From positions 143,663,464-143,727,463 of the forward strand of contig NC_072796.1 in NCBI RefSeq assembly GCF_028583425.1: 64,000 nt of DNA, in the 5' to 3' direction. The DNA is from Eublepharis macularius (lineage: Eukaryota > Chordata > Lepidosauria > Squamata > Eublepharidae). The position numbers and the translations under genes were made by a program. Positions 32,923 to 43,000 of this stretch are shown piece after piece. The first letter of the stretch is position 1, and each line of letters starts with the position of its first letter. The notes beneath the pieces are model-generated. The model had not been told where the DNA came from and did not search any database. It worked only from the letters and a program-made list of their open reading frames with translations.

Positions 32923-34313
32923 TGTTGCCAAGTAGGCCCCCTCCCCTGCTTTGAAGCCTGCTATGAACTGTGCTAAAGTTTCCTGCGTTACTGTTTCACT
33001 GCTGCACCAAGATTGCTTTGCACGTGTGTGTGTTCTGATACACGTGTCAGTTTCCTGCCTGCGTGTCAATTACCTTGCTGCTGCTATAGACTGTGTAGTT
33101 TACTGACTCCATGTTTGGTTGACTGCACAAAGGACTCTCTTTCTGGGCAGCCCTGCCCTGACCTGTATCTGAAATTCCCAGTGTGTGTTTGGACTCTGTT
33201 ACAAGTATGCCCCGTGCCTGCATTGCCATCTGCCACGGACCGTGCCTGTTCCCTGCCTTGGACTGTGTTTTAAAGTGTTGTTCCCCCTGCCTCCATGGAA
33301 GCCTGCCTCATATGGGCCCAAGCCGCTGCTAGCAGCCGGGCGCCTGCCGGGGAAACCTCCAGCGAGCCTGGCTAGGCGCTCCCTGGTCAGTTCCCGCCTG
33401 GAGCCTCCCGCGGGTAGGTCACCGAGCTTGCCCTCGCTACCGGGCAGCCTGCTATCCAGCCCCAGCTATGCCCAGCCGGCATCCATGTTCTCAGGCAGCC
33501 AGAAGACCCTGGGAAGAAGACTGCTTTGAGAAGCCATTTCGGCGAAGCGGGCATACCACGTCCGCAGCGAGAGCCCCTCGCCCCGCTCTGCATATCTTAG
33601 GAGCCGCCCCGGAGAAGGAACTAAGTGCCGACCATCCCAAGCACTTAGAGAATGCATCTCAAAGAAACCTCCGCATTCCAGAGCTGATGACATCAGGACA
33701 AGCCCTGTCCGCTGGAACATCCATTCAGCCCACTTGGATTTCCCCCTCCCTCTTTTGTCCCCTCTTCCTGAGGTGTCACTTATCGCAATCAGATTACCAA
33801 AGTGGCCCATCCAAGCCATTCAGTAGCCCATTAGACCCTTTGTTTTAATCTGTGAGAACCACCAAGTACAGCACCAGCCCCAGGGTACGTTTTGGGGTAT
33901 TTAAGCTGGTCTCCCAGACCACTCGGTGCCTCGGCCATTCCCTATCCAGACCTCCTTGCTGTCCGTCTGTGGTCCCAGTGCTGGCATTGGGCCACCCTCG
34001 CTGCCGTGTCTCTGCTTCGCTCCAGGATTGTGAGTATTTCCCTTACCATCGTTGGGAACCTGCTAATGCGAACGTCTCTGTATTTCCTACTCTGTATTTC
34101 TTAGACCTTGTGTGTTCCTTGTATGATTGTGCAAGCTAGGCTTACGCTACACTCAATACACGTGTTGGACCTGACTCGTTGTCTGCCTCTTTTTCACTAG
34201 AGTGTCTGGGATCGGGACCTCCGTATACATAGGTTATGATCCTCGCTTAATATTAATAGTTACAGACTGCTGCAGCTAATTCCCCATTATAATAAAGAGC
34301 AGTTCTGGTAACA
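32923..34313 (+). repeat. 3' LTR of the endogenous retrovirus
   Basis: 1391 bases, preceded by a purine tract (GAGGGGGGGAAT) and followed by the GTTC target duplication. Aligned by eye to the 5' LTR it shows about a dozen differences. Confidence 0.95.
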
Positions 34314-34317
34314 GTTC

Positions 34318-35505
34318 AGACTCCCTCAGCTGGGGCCCCGTCCGGCAGAGGAGGAGGTGCGGCCAGTGGTTGGGGTGACTGGGTGTTCGTAACACCCTAT
34401 TGCTGAAGGGTGCTCAGCCACTTGACTTTCTCCCTCATGGGATAAGACCATCCCAAGGCAGAGCGCTGTCACACCAGAGAGTCCTGCATCATGTGGTTGT
34501 GAGCTGCACCTGTGGAGCTGCCGCCACAGCTCTTAACCAAAGGACACCTTCCCAGATGTTGCAGATTGGGCATGGCATCAGCTGCGCACTAGCCTGGTTC
34601 ACTTGCAACATGTGTCTGTTTCCCTTGCAGGCAGATCGCCACTCGTCTGGGAGACCAAGGGAAGTGGCTGCCTGAGCTCCCCGTAAGCCTCCACATGTGC
34701 CATTCAGGTCCTGCCCAGGGAGCTGTTTACCAAGGCAGCCGGCGACTCGGCCACATTGGCAGGAAATACTTCCAGAGAACCTCTGCACCTTTTCCAGTTT
34801 AATAAAATATGTGTTGAAAAACAAGGAACTGCTGTCTGTTCACTCACTCCCCCGACTTTGACAACAGCTGCCGCTTCTCCCAACTCCCCGTTGGAACATC
34901 TTCTCACACGTCCCCACAAATTTTTCCTGGCTTGGGGCTGGGATCGAGGGGGTGGGCTCTGCTGCCAGGAGGAGCAGGGGTCAAGTGGCACCCAGTCTGG
35001 CTCCCCTGCCCCCTTCCCTCCCTTCAATGTAAGTTCAGGCAGTGGGGTGGGGATTGAACTGTGGCCCATGAATGTCTGGCCGGGGGGGGGTGCGCTCCAC
35101 TGAGGACGTTCATTCTCTGGTGGACTGAGCTGTTGGCATCTGATAAGCCAGGCAGAGGGGAAGGCGGGGAGGTGGAGGCTGTGAAGTGACATCTTCGGAT
35201 CTCCTTCACCTCCAGAAGAATGGACCACCCTCCATTTTGCTGATTGCGGAAGCAGGGATGGGCTTGGAAAATCTGGTCTGGGGAGCTGGCCTCTCGTGTG
35301 GTTTCCAATGGGCATTCCCACCACTCATTGTAGAACCTGCCTCTCTGGATCCTGGGGGGCGGCTCCCAAGAGCTGCAGGCTTTCTGGTCCAACTTTTCAG
35401 GGAGGGAGAACCTGTTTCTCGTGGTAGCGGTGGCAGCGGCATGGATTTGCAGGTGCACCAAGCTGCAGCCACGGCCTGGCCCTCATCAGAAATGGGGGCT
35501 GGATG
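34318..35505. other. No gene recognised; possible polyadenylation site
   Basis: Flank of the retrovirus. A plus-strand AATAAA at about 34801, followed by a GT-rich stretch, could end an unknown transcript, but no exons can be supported. The rest is GC-rich without a known repeat. Confidence 0.4.
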
Positions 35506-35513
35506 GGCGAGAG

Positions 35514-35945
35514 CAGGGGTCATTTTGTAGAAAAGAGCTGGAGGAACTCATTAGCATAACTCATTAGCATATGCCACACCCCTTGACATCACCAGAAATG
35601 TTTCATTAGCATAACTGATTTGCATATGCCACACTCCCTGGCGTCACCTATTCTGGCTGTTTTGGACCCAATCCTGGCCATTCAGGGCCGAAATTGGGCC
35701 CAAAATGGCAAAAAGGGGCTGAAAATGGCCAAAAAGGGGCCCAAAATTGTCAGGATTGGGCCACTGCTGAGCTGGAGAGTGATCCACCACCCGTCAGAGG
35801 CCCGATCCGGGCCATTTCGACTCCAATCCAGGGTGAAATGGGCCCAAAATGGCCGAGTCAGGTGGGCGGGGCCACTTGACACGTGACCTCTTTGGGGAAC
35901 TGCCAGAACTGCGTTCCTGTGCATTCCCCCTCGAAATGAGCCCTG
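35514..35945 (+). mobile_element. hAT-type non-autonomous DNA transposon (432 bp)
   Basis: Terminal inverted repeats CAGGGGTCATTTTG and, at the right end, CGAAATGAGCCCTG (12 of 14 positions match). Flanked by the exact 8-base duplication GGCGAGAG (35506-35513 and 35946-35953). An internal unit around ATTAGCATA...GCATATGCCACAC is present twice. No transposase coding sequence. Confidence 0.9.
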
Positions 35946-35953
35946 GGCGAGAG

Positions 35954-36880
35954 GGTGGGTGTTCGATCCAGACTATCACCTCTACCCCCCTCCCTGGCAG
36001 GGATGCCCTCCGAGGGGGGGCCTATTGGTGGCGGTGGCGGTGGCAGGGATCACGGCCTCATAGGCTGCGCCGCTGCTTGCCCCTTGCCTGCCTATTAGAG
36101 GAGGGGTGTGGCCATTGCTGGTGTGAGCAGGGTTGTCGGGAACGGCGGGCGGGCGCGCCTGGTGGTGGTCGCACTTTGCCTTGCCGTGCTCGGGCACCAG
36201 CAGGACTTCTGCAAAAGTCCATAGAGAGCTGTGGAGCGGCACCCCATTTACGTCAACACACGAGCGACGATGCTGCCTCGGGGCATATGACTGAGCTGCC
36301 CATCCATCCAAATCTGAATAGGACTAGGTCAAGAAATATGGAAAACAAAACATCAGTTCTTACATCCCTTAAAGGACTGGGCTGGCGCAGCATAACTACA
36401 GCGCCACTCGTTTGCTCCCTAAGGACTTTTGTAGGATATCCACACTGGCATCTGAGCCCAGGAAGGCACAGCACTGCCCCCTCTAATATTACCCACCCCA
36501 CCATTCCCCTGGCAACTCTGCCAGCGGCTGCGCCATTCCCATAACACGTATGCGTGGCCATCAATGGCACAGCCAGTGAGAGGTCTGCGATCCTACTTTC
36601 CCGTGACAAGGCCCCCTCCCCGCCAGGGAGCAGGCAGCCAGGGCAGGGACCTCACAGTACCACAGGCACGGCATCCGCACTGGGGAGCTCGGCCAAGGGA
36701 GGCTGCCCAGGAGCAGCAGGCAGGTCATGCAGCCCCCTCCCCGCCCCATGGGACAAGGCAGGAGCTGCGCCCTGCCGAGGGCGGGGGGGGGGAGGAGTCA
36801 AAACCAGCAAGGCAAAGCCAGGAGAGAATGCTCTGGAGTTGCCTGGGCAAGGCCGGCAGAACCCATCAATTGCAGGGCGG
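35954..36880. other. No gene recognised
   Basis: GC-rich DNA with several proline-rich open frames on both strands and no recognisable domain or repeat. Confidence 0.4.
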
Positions 36881-36975
36881 CTGGAGCTGACAGAGGCATA
36901 AGTGGCAAGGAGAGGCGCAGCCAGTTCGCATAGGATCTCCGTAAGTGACTTGATGGCACATAACACACACACCTT
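36881..36975 (+). mobile_element. RTE/BovB-type LINE 3' end fragment
   Basis: Ends AAGTGACTTGATGGCACATA followed by ACACACACAC, the typical BovB-type 3' terminus. The left limit is approximate. Confidence 0.6.
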
Positions 36976-37187
36976 TCTGGGGAGGGCCCATCCTTAGTGA
37001 GCCCTTTCTTTGGGGAGGAATAAATGCGAGTCCTCAACATGCCAGCTGGACTTCAGTTTCGCTTAGACTGAGACTTGGATTTTCCCCCTCATAATTTCTA
37101 ATAACCCTTTTTAGGAACTTCAGTAGACTCCTCTTAACATGTTGTATCATACCATCCATCATATATCAAATTCCCAAGGCCTCTCTC

Positions 37188-37676
37188 CAGGGCTGGCGCC
37201 AGGGTTTCTAGCGCCTGAGGCATTGGGGGGGGGGCAGCTTCAGGACTGCTCCTGCCCCCCCCCCACGCGCACCTGGACTGCAGGGCGTCTGGGCGGGAGG
37301 GCTGAGAGGCTGCCGGCCCAGCCAGGCACGGCGGGTGGCTGGGGAGGCGTGTGTGTATCTTCCCACTCCATTGCTCTGCGCACCGCACTAGATGCCTGCC
37401 ACGACTGGCCCGTGGCTCCTGCTTCCGGCCAGGGGCGGGCGTTGGTGGTGGCGGCAGCAGCGCAGGAGAGTTGGGAAGCTGCAGTAGCTGCAGGCCAGGC
37501 GTGGCAGGTGGCTGGGGCGATGCACGGGCAGCTTCCCCTCCCTCCCAGTCAGCCGCCCACACACTGCTGCCGCCAGCTCCACAGCGCGCACCCCTGGCCC
37601 CAGCCCCGGCGCCCTCTCCGGCACCTCAGCACTGGAGGCGATCGCCGGGGTTGCCTCAATTGAGGCACCGGCCCTG
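37188..37676 (+). mobile_element. hAT-type non-autonomous DNA transposon (489 bp)
   Basis: Inverted ends CAGGGCTGGCGCC and GGCACCGGCCCTG. The flanking 8-base duplication is CCTCTCTC (37180-37187) and CCTCTGTC (37677-37684), one mismatch. The interior is extremely GC-rich, with no transposase. Confidence 0.85.
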
Positions 37677-37689
37677 CCTCTGTCCCACA

Positions 37690-38960
37690 TACAGTTACTT
37701 AAAATGGCAGATCGGAGGCACTTAGGAAACAAAGACATTTCTTTCCAACCGTGGCAAAGACCCCAGGGTTGCAGAAAAATCTCAAACCCTGGATAAAAAA
37801 ACCATTGGAAGCTTTAAATTCTCCGAAATTGCTCACGCCATATCTGTTCATTCACACAGGAAAGGAGGCGGTCCAGCAGTTACACTGCTGCTAGGAGGGA
37901 ACGTCACCTTGTTGGTAACAAGGAGTAACTGCCACCCTCTCCCCCTTCTGTGGACCACCTGACGGCCCTGCATACAAACCACGTGAGGTGCTGTAAACAA
38001 CCCTGCAGGGTTGTAAATCATGCTGCTGGAGTACTGGCTGATTTAAAAGCAACTGAGCAACGTGGGGGGGGGGCAGGGGGGGAGGAACATGCCTGAGGCT
38101 GGTGATGTTTCCAGTCATTGCAGGCTGCACCTCCAAGCCTCCAAAGATAAGGAACAGAGAATTAATACGCAAGGGTTTTTCAGAGGGGAGTGAAAAAATG
38201 AACAGGGAAGGAGAGGGGAGGAAGAAGAATAGGGAAGAGGAAAACCTGTTTGACGGAGGGGAGGCTGTTTGGAAGGGGAACAGGGAAGCCAGTTTGCAGG
38301 GTGGTGGTGGTGGCGACAAACACAAACTGGATGGGTAGGAGGCTGGCAGAGGCAGTCAAGACTGGTGAAGGAGGGGAAGCCAGTAAGTCCACCGTGACTC
38401 CCTCAAATTCCCCACCGTGTGAAATTCTTGAAACCCCTTGTATTCCTTTACTTTCGGAACACCCCTTTCTTCATTAGTCTGTTCTTTACCTTGGTTTATG
38501 GCACTTTTGTTTGCTCTCAACAACCTCATCTGTGTTCAAAGGGGCCCCGCAAGTTTTTATTTCCCCAACAATCCCAGAAGGGAAGCTCAGGTCCCAAAAT
38601 CAAGGCCCTGAGAAGGAGTGGCAGCAGCCGAACTGCACCTCCCATCAGCGGCAGGGCTAGCCTGCCTGCACACCTGGCAGGTGCCACGGGAGTAGGGCAA
38701 CCCAAAGCAGGTAAGCACAACATGTTGTGTGCAGCGTCCCTTATGCCTCCCAGATCCCCGGGGGTGGGGGGGGGGGGAAGAGTTCCTTCGAAGGCCAGGC
38801 CAGGCCAGGCCTCCCTCTTTGGCCTCCGCCAGAAGCTGCCCTTCCCGGTCCAAGATGCGTGTCTGTATCCTTCGCTGTATCGCAGAAGCGACACGTTGGC
38901 AGCGATCCCCCAGGTCTTATGCTTCTGCACCCTCAGTGCCAAAACACAGGATCCTGCTGC
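37690..38960. other. No gene recognised
   Basis: Mixed-composition DNA between a hAT element and a SINE. No known repeat, coding sequence or RNA gene was recognised. Confidence 0.4.
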
Positions 38961-38963
38961 TTA

Positions 38964-39169
38964 AAGGCTGCAGCGGCGCAGCGGTTAAGTGGCCGGACTG
39001 TGAATCAACACGCCGCTGGTTCGAATCTCCCTCTTGTCTTGAAGCTTTGCCGGTGGCCTTGAAGCAGCCACTCCTCTAGGCCCAGCCGTATGGTGGGGAT
39101 AAAAATAACATTGACTGTACTGCTCTGAGCGGGCACTCATCTGTCTCGAGAGAAGCCGTATGAAAGCAG

Positions 39170-39203
<34 letters not shown>
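38964..39203 (+). mobile_element. tRNA-derived SINE, type A, with (GTT)n tail
   Basis: Head GCAGCGGTTAAGTGGCCGG with B box GGTTCGAATC. The body matches the SINEs at 5141-5576 (GTGGGGATAA, CTGCTCTGAGCGGGCACTCA) and it ends in an 11-unit GTT repeat (39170-39203). Confidence 0.85.
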
Positions 39204-39219
39204 CTAGAGGGCCGTTCAC

Positions 39220-40060
39220 CGCTTAACTAGGCCCATCCCCGCCCCCTTCCGGGCAGCCGCGGCCTCGGCGGAGGGTTCCTGCGAACGCAGGAAACAGGTG
39301 GGACGTGCCCCGCCCTTCCGGCAGGGGCGGGACTTCCTGTCACGGGCGGCGGAAGGGGGCGCGCTTCTTCCGATTCCGGCCGGCGGGGCTGGAGGGGCGA
39401 TGGCGGCAGCGGCGGCGGCGGGATCGGGCGGCTCCGCGGCGGGCCTGCTGTTGGCGGCGGCGCGGGCCTGGGTGCCGCGGCCCTCCCCGCTGCCGCTCCT
39501 GGGCCGCGTCGGGCGGCGCCTCCTCCGGCTGCAGCTCAGCGCCGCGCCGGGCCCGGACCGCTTCCGCCTCGGCCTGAGGGGCGGCCCGGACTCGGGGCCC
39601 GAACCGGTGAGGGGGCGCGGCGGGCCGGGCCGATTGCGCAGGCGCAGGCGCAGGCGCTGGGGGGGGGGCAGGGGGGCAGCCGCGGCCCTTCCTCGGCCGA
39701 AGCTCTGGCGGTCGGCAGCCGTCGTGGCCTTCGCGCTGCCCGGTCCTGCGGCCCGCCTGCCCCGTCGCTGCCTGCCCCGTCCGAGGCGTCCCTTGCGCGC
39801 TTCCCGCCCTGCGCGCACCGTTGGCGCTGCCTTTCCTGCTCTCCGCCCGCCACCCGTTGGCGTTTCCGCCCCTGCCCAGGAGCTTCAGGCCTTTCTGCGC
39901 CTGGCCGAGATGCTGCGCGCAGATAGCAGGGCCGGAAAAGATAAGGGGGCGCCGCCGCTTCCTCTGGCAGCTGGAGATCCGGGGAAGGGCGCAGCCCCAA
40001 GGCGGCGGCAGCGCCTTCCTGCTTCCCCTGCAGGGAGCTCGAGCCGGGCACTCTCAGCCT
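39220..40060 (+). promoter_or_regulatory. CpG island, promoter of the SHARPIN-locus gene
   Basis: CpG-rich stretch enclosing the first coding exon (39400-39606). It contains GGGCGGG boxes near 39327 and a repeated GCGCAGGC unit in the start of intron 1. The transcription start is not resolved. Confidence 0.75.
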
Positions 40061-43000
40061 GTGGGGTTATTTTGCTCGGTGCAGCTGGTGGGCCTCGCAG
40101 CCCTGGCGCGGGTGCTGCTGGCCGGTGGGACTGGTGCGGCCCCTTTGGGTAGCTTGTTGGGGAGCAGCTGGACCAAAGAGGCTGCTGTGTTGGGATAGGA
40201 GCAGCTTGCCCTGCGCACCTCTGAGCGACCCTCTTCTGCCCCAGAGCCTGGTGGAGTACAGCCTCAAGGAGATTGCCTATGAAGTGAAGACGCCCACCTG
40301 TCACGAGCTGAAAGTCTTGGCCCGCCCAGATGACCCCATCGTCTTCCATTTCGAGGATGAGCACGAGGCACAGAAGTGGTGGGCGGTCGTCAGCAGCTGC
40401 CTTCGGGAGGTCCAGAAAGGTCAGCCAGCAAGAAGCCACGGTCTCTGCTTCCCAGAGAGGGGCTCCTTTGCGGTGGGCTGGCTGCTGTCTCTTCATGCAA
40501 AGCTTCTTTTTGTTGGGTTTGCTTTTGTGACCAAGAAGCAAGAGGCTTGCACCTTCCGTGTGACGTGATGCAGCCCCTTTGGAACACTAAGGGGATTCAT
40601 GGGCCATGTCTTCTTTAGCCCCATGAGGGACTTTGGGCTGTACAAGGCAGAGGTACATCATTCCTGGCAGTATGTGAAGTTTGGCCAGCCTGATGCGTGG
40701 CAGTGTGCCAAGTCTCTGGCCCTACAAAACCTCCACGGAGACTTGCTGGCAGCGCCCAGTGCCTCCACAGGGGGTTGGGTGCAGAGGCACTTCTCAAATA
40801 TTGAAAGGAAGAGCTGCTTCCAGATCCCGCACCCTTCTGTAAACTGCTGCCCCTCACAGAGAGTGCCCATCAGCAAAGACCATTGCTGTCCTCCCTGTGT
40901 AGAGGTGTGTTGGTTCTCCAGGGCAGTGTTTCAGGATGCCAGTTCTATTGGGGAGGAAGCACTTCCCAGGAATGCATTCTGTTGCATTCTGCGTTGATCA
41001 TTCTCCTGGACTGAGATTTCAGGCCCCCCTGCTTTCTTGGCAGCTCTGAACTGGTTGAGGCGACCTGCTGATCAGCCCAAGGAGCAGTGTTCTCCTCCTC
41101 TGAAATTCTTCTCCTTTCTCTCCTGCAGCTACTGAGGTCCCCCAGTTGGTGACAGGCCGGTCTCCTGTCCATCTTTCAGCTGCTACGAACTCTCTGCCTG
41201 TTTTGGAGCCTGAGGCCTGTCTGCCCTCGGAGCTGGCTAGGAAAGGTTGGTGGCCAGCTAGGCTGGGAGGGCTCAGTTGGAGGCTCAAGGAGTCAGCACC
41301 TGGCTCTCTCCAAACCTCATAGCTGGCAAGTAGCTTTAGAGAACGAACTCTGAGAAAGCTTACTAGGAAAGAGGAAGAACAACCTCAATGGTGCAGCCTG
41401 GAAATGTTGCCCAGGTCCTACTAGAAGGAAGTGGGCTCTCTCCTTTGCTTGGCTTTGGCTTGCTCAGCTCATTAGACTTGCTTCCTTGGCTACAAAGATT
41501 ACCCAGCCCTTGGGGAAGGAGGCACCAGTGAGTTGGAAACTGGCTTCTGCCCGCTCAGGGTCAGGCAACTGGTGCTTGCAAGCAGCGGTGGATTCATTGA
41601 AAGATTGTTGACCAGTGTCAAGGGAAGTGAGCAAGGAACGTGATTTTAACAGTTGCATTGTTATAAAAGCAAGCAATTTCCTTTCGGTTTGTAGAAATTG
41701 CCCTGGGGAACTCACCAATGCGTAGTAATGGCAAACCTGCAGAATTCTTCATTTCAGCCAGTTCTTCAGGGTGGGAGGGGAACAGAGTGCTGTAGGTATC
41801 TGAAACTGTCCTCCGAGGTGGGCATGGCAGCTTGTCCATTCTAGATGGGACAGAAGGGTGGCCAGCTCCTGCAGGATTTTGTGTCCTCCTCTCCTTAGAA
41901 GACCTGGCATTCCAGCTTTCCATGGCTATTGAGCTTGGGGATCAGGAAGAGGCCGTACGATGTGCCACTGCACTGGCTCGGCAGCAGACTGCTCTGCGTA
42001 TTCTGCCCAAAGAGTCCTGCTACCCTGCGAGTGAGATCAGGTAGTGTGTGTGTGCACGTGTGTACAGCAACGCTTCTGGAGAAGGAGGGGAAGGGAAGGG
42101 AGCAAGCATGGCCTTGATGATAGCTTATGATTTGTGGTGGGACTGTCTCAACGGTGTGCCTCCTTTCCCCCTTGCTGTCTCACTTGCTGCGTTTCTTCCT
42201 TGTAGCATGAAGGTGGGCGTGGAAGATGCCACGTGCTCAGCCAACATCACCCTCCGGGTCCACACGTATACCACAATTGCAGCTCTCAGACAGAAGGTAT
42301 TGGGGGTCCAGGGAGCTCTAGGACAGGGAGGCAGAAAGAGGACCTCGTGAAAACCTGTTCTTTCTGTTTCCCACCGCAATAAGTCTCCAGAAGGATAGTC
42401 TCTGCCTGGCAAGCGTCCTTAAAGGGAAGGGGCCTGAGGGCTTTGTTGTGTAGTAAAAGAGGGGCTGACAACTTGGGGGCTTCCCTGGCACTCATGGTGC
42501 CTCCACTTTCCGTCCTTTCCAAGGTCTTTCAGGATTATGGGTTCCACCCCAGCGTTCAGCGCTGGATTATTGGCCAGTGCCTCTGCGTGGATGACCGAAC
42601 TGTGGGCTCCTATGGGATCCGCAAGGATGGAGACACAGCCTTCCTCTACCTGCTCTCAGCAAAAGCAGCCAATCTCTCAGAGCAGCGCTACAAAGAGGAC
42701 ACGGACTGGGTGGTGCTGCAGCCAGCCCCTTCGCCACTGTCGGACGGCTCCAGTGCTGGGCGACCTTTGTCCAGCACTCTGCCAAAAGCAGGTGGGTGGC
42801 CTGGCGCTTCCTTAGCGGAGGGCACAGCTTGCCTGCATCCTCTGTCTTCCTTGCAAGGAGGTAACACCTTCTTCTCCCTGGCGCCCTTCTTGCCAGCTGG
42901 CGTGTCACATGGTAGCAAGAAGACGGGCATTGAGGAGGGACTAAGCGCTCTGCAGCTCACCAGCCCTCCCAGCCATTCTCGGGCACCTCCGGCCGCAGAT

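Larger units (their letters stand above)
21625..34313 (+). mobile_element. Endogenous retrovirus, long LTRs, gag and env but no recognised pol
   Basis: A 12.7-kb provirus-like fossil flanked by the 4-base duplication GTTC (21621-21624 and 34314-34317). Parts in order: 5' LTR (21625-23017), tRNA-Ala primer site (23024), a long leader with degenerate repeats, a gag-like frame (24487-26265), a coiled-coil frame of unknown role (26401-27483), about 1.5 kb without a long frame, an env frame (29185-31572), a motif-rich non-coding stretch, a polypurine tract just before 32921, and the 3' LTR (32923-34313). The LTRs differ at roughly 1% of sites, so the insertion is young. No RT, RNase H or integrase motif was found. 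Gag has no zinc knuckle, and the family is uncertain. Confidence 0.85.

Noticed and set aside
39298-40152. Plus-strand open frame of 284 codons at the SHARPIN-locus promoter
   Set aside because: Its first part is the frame of coding exon 1, but it then runs through the intron 1 donor at 39607. The spliced model gives the SHARPIN match.
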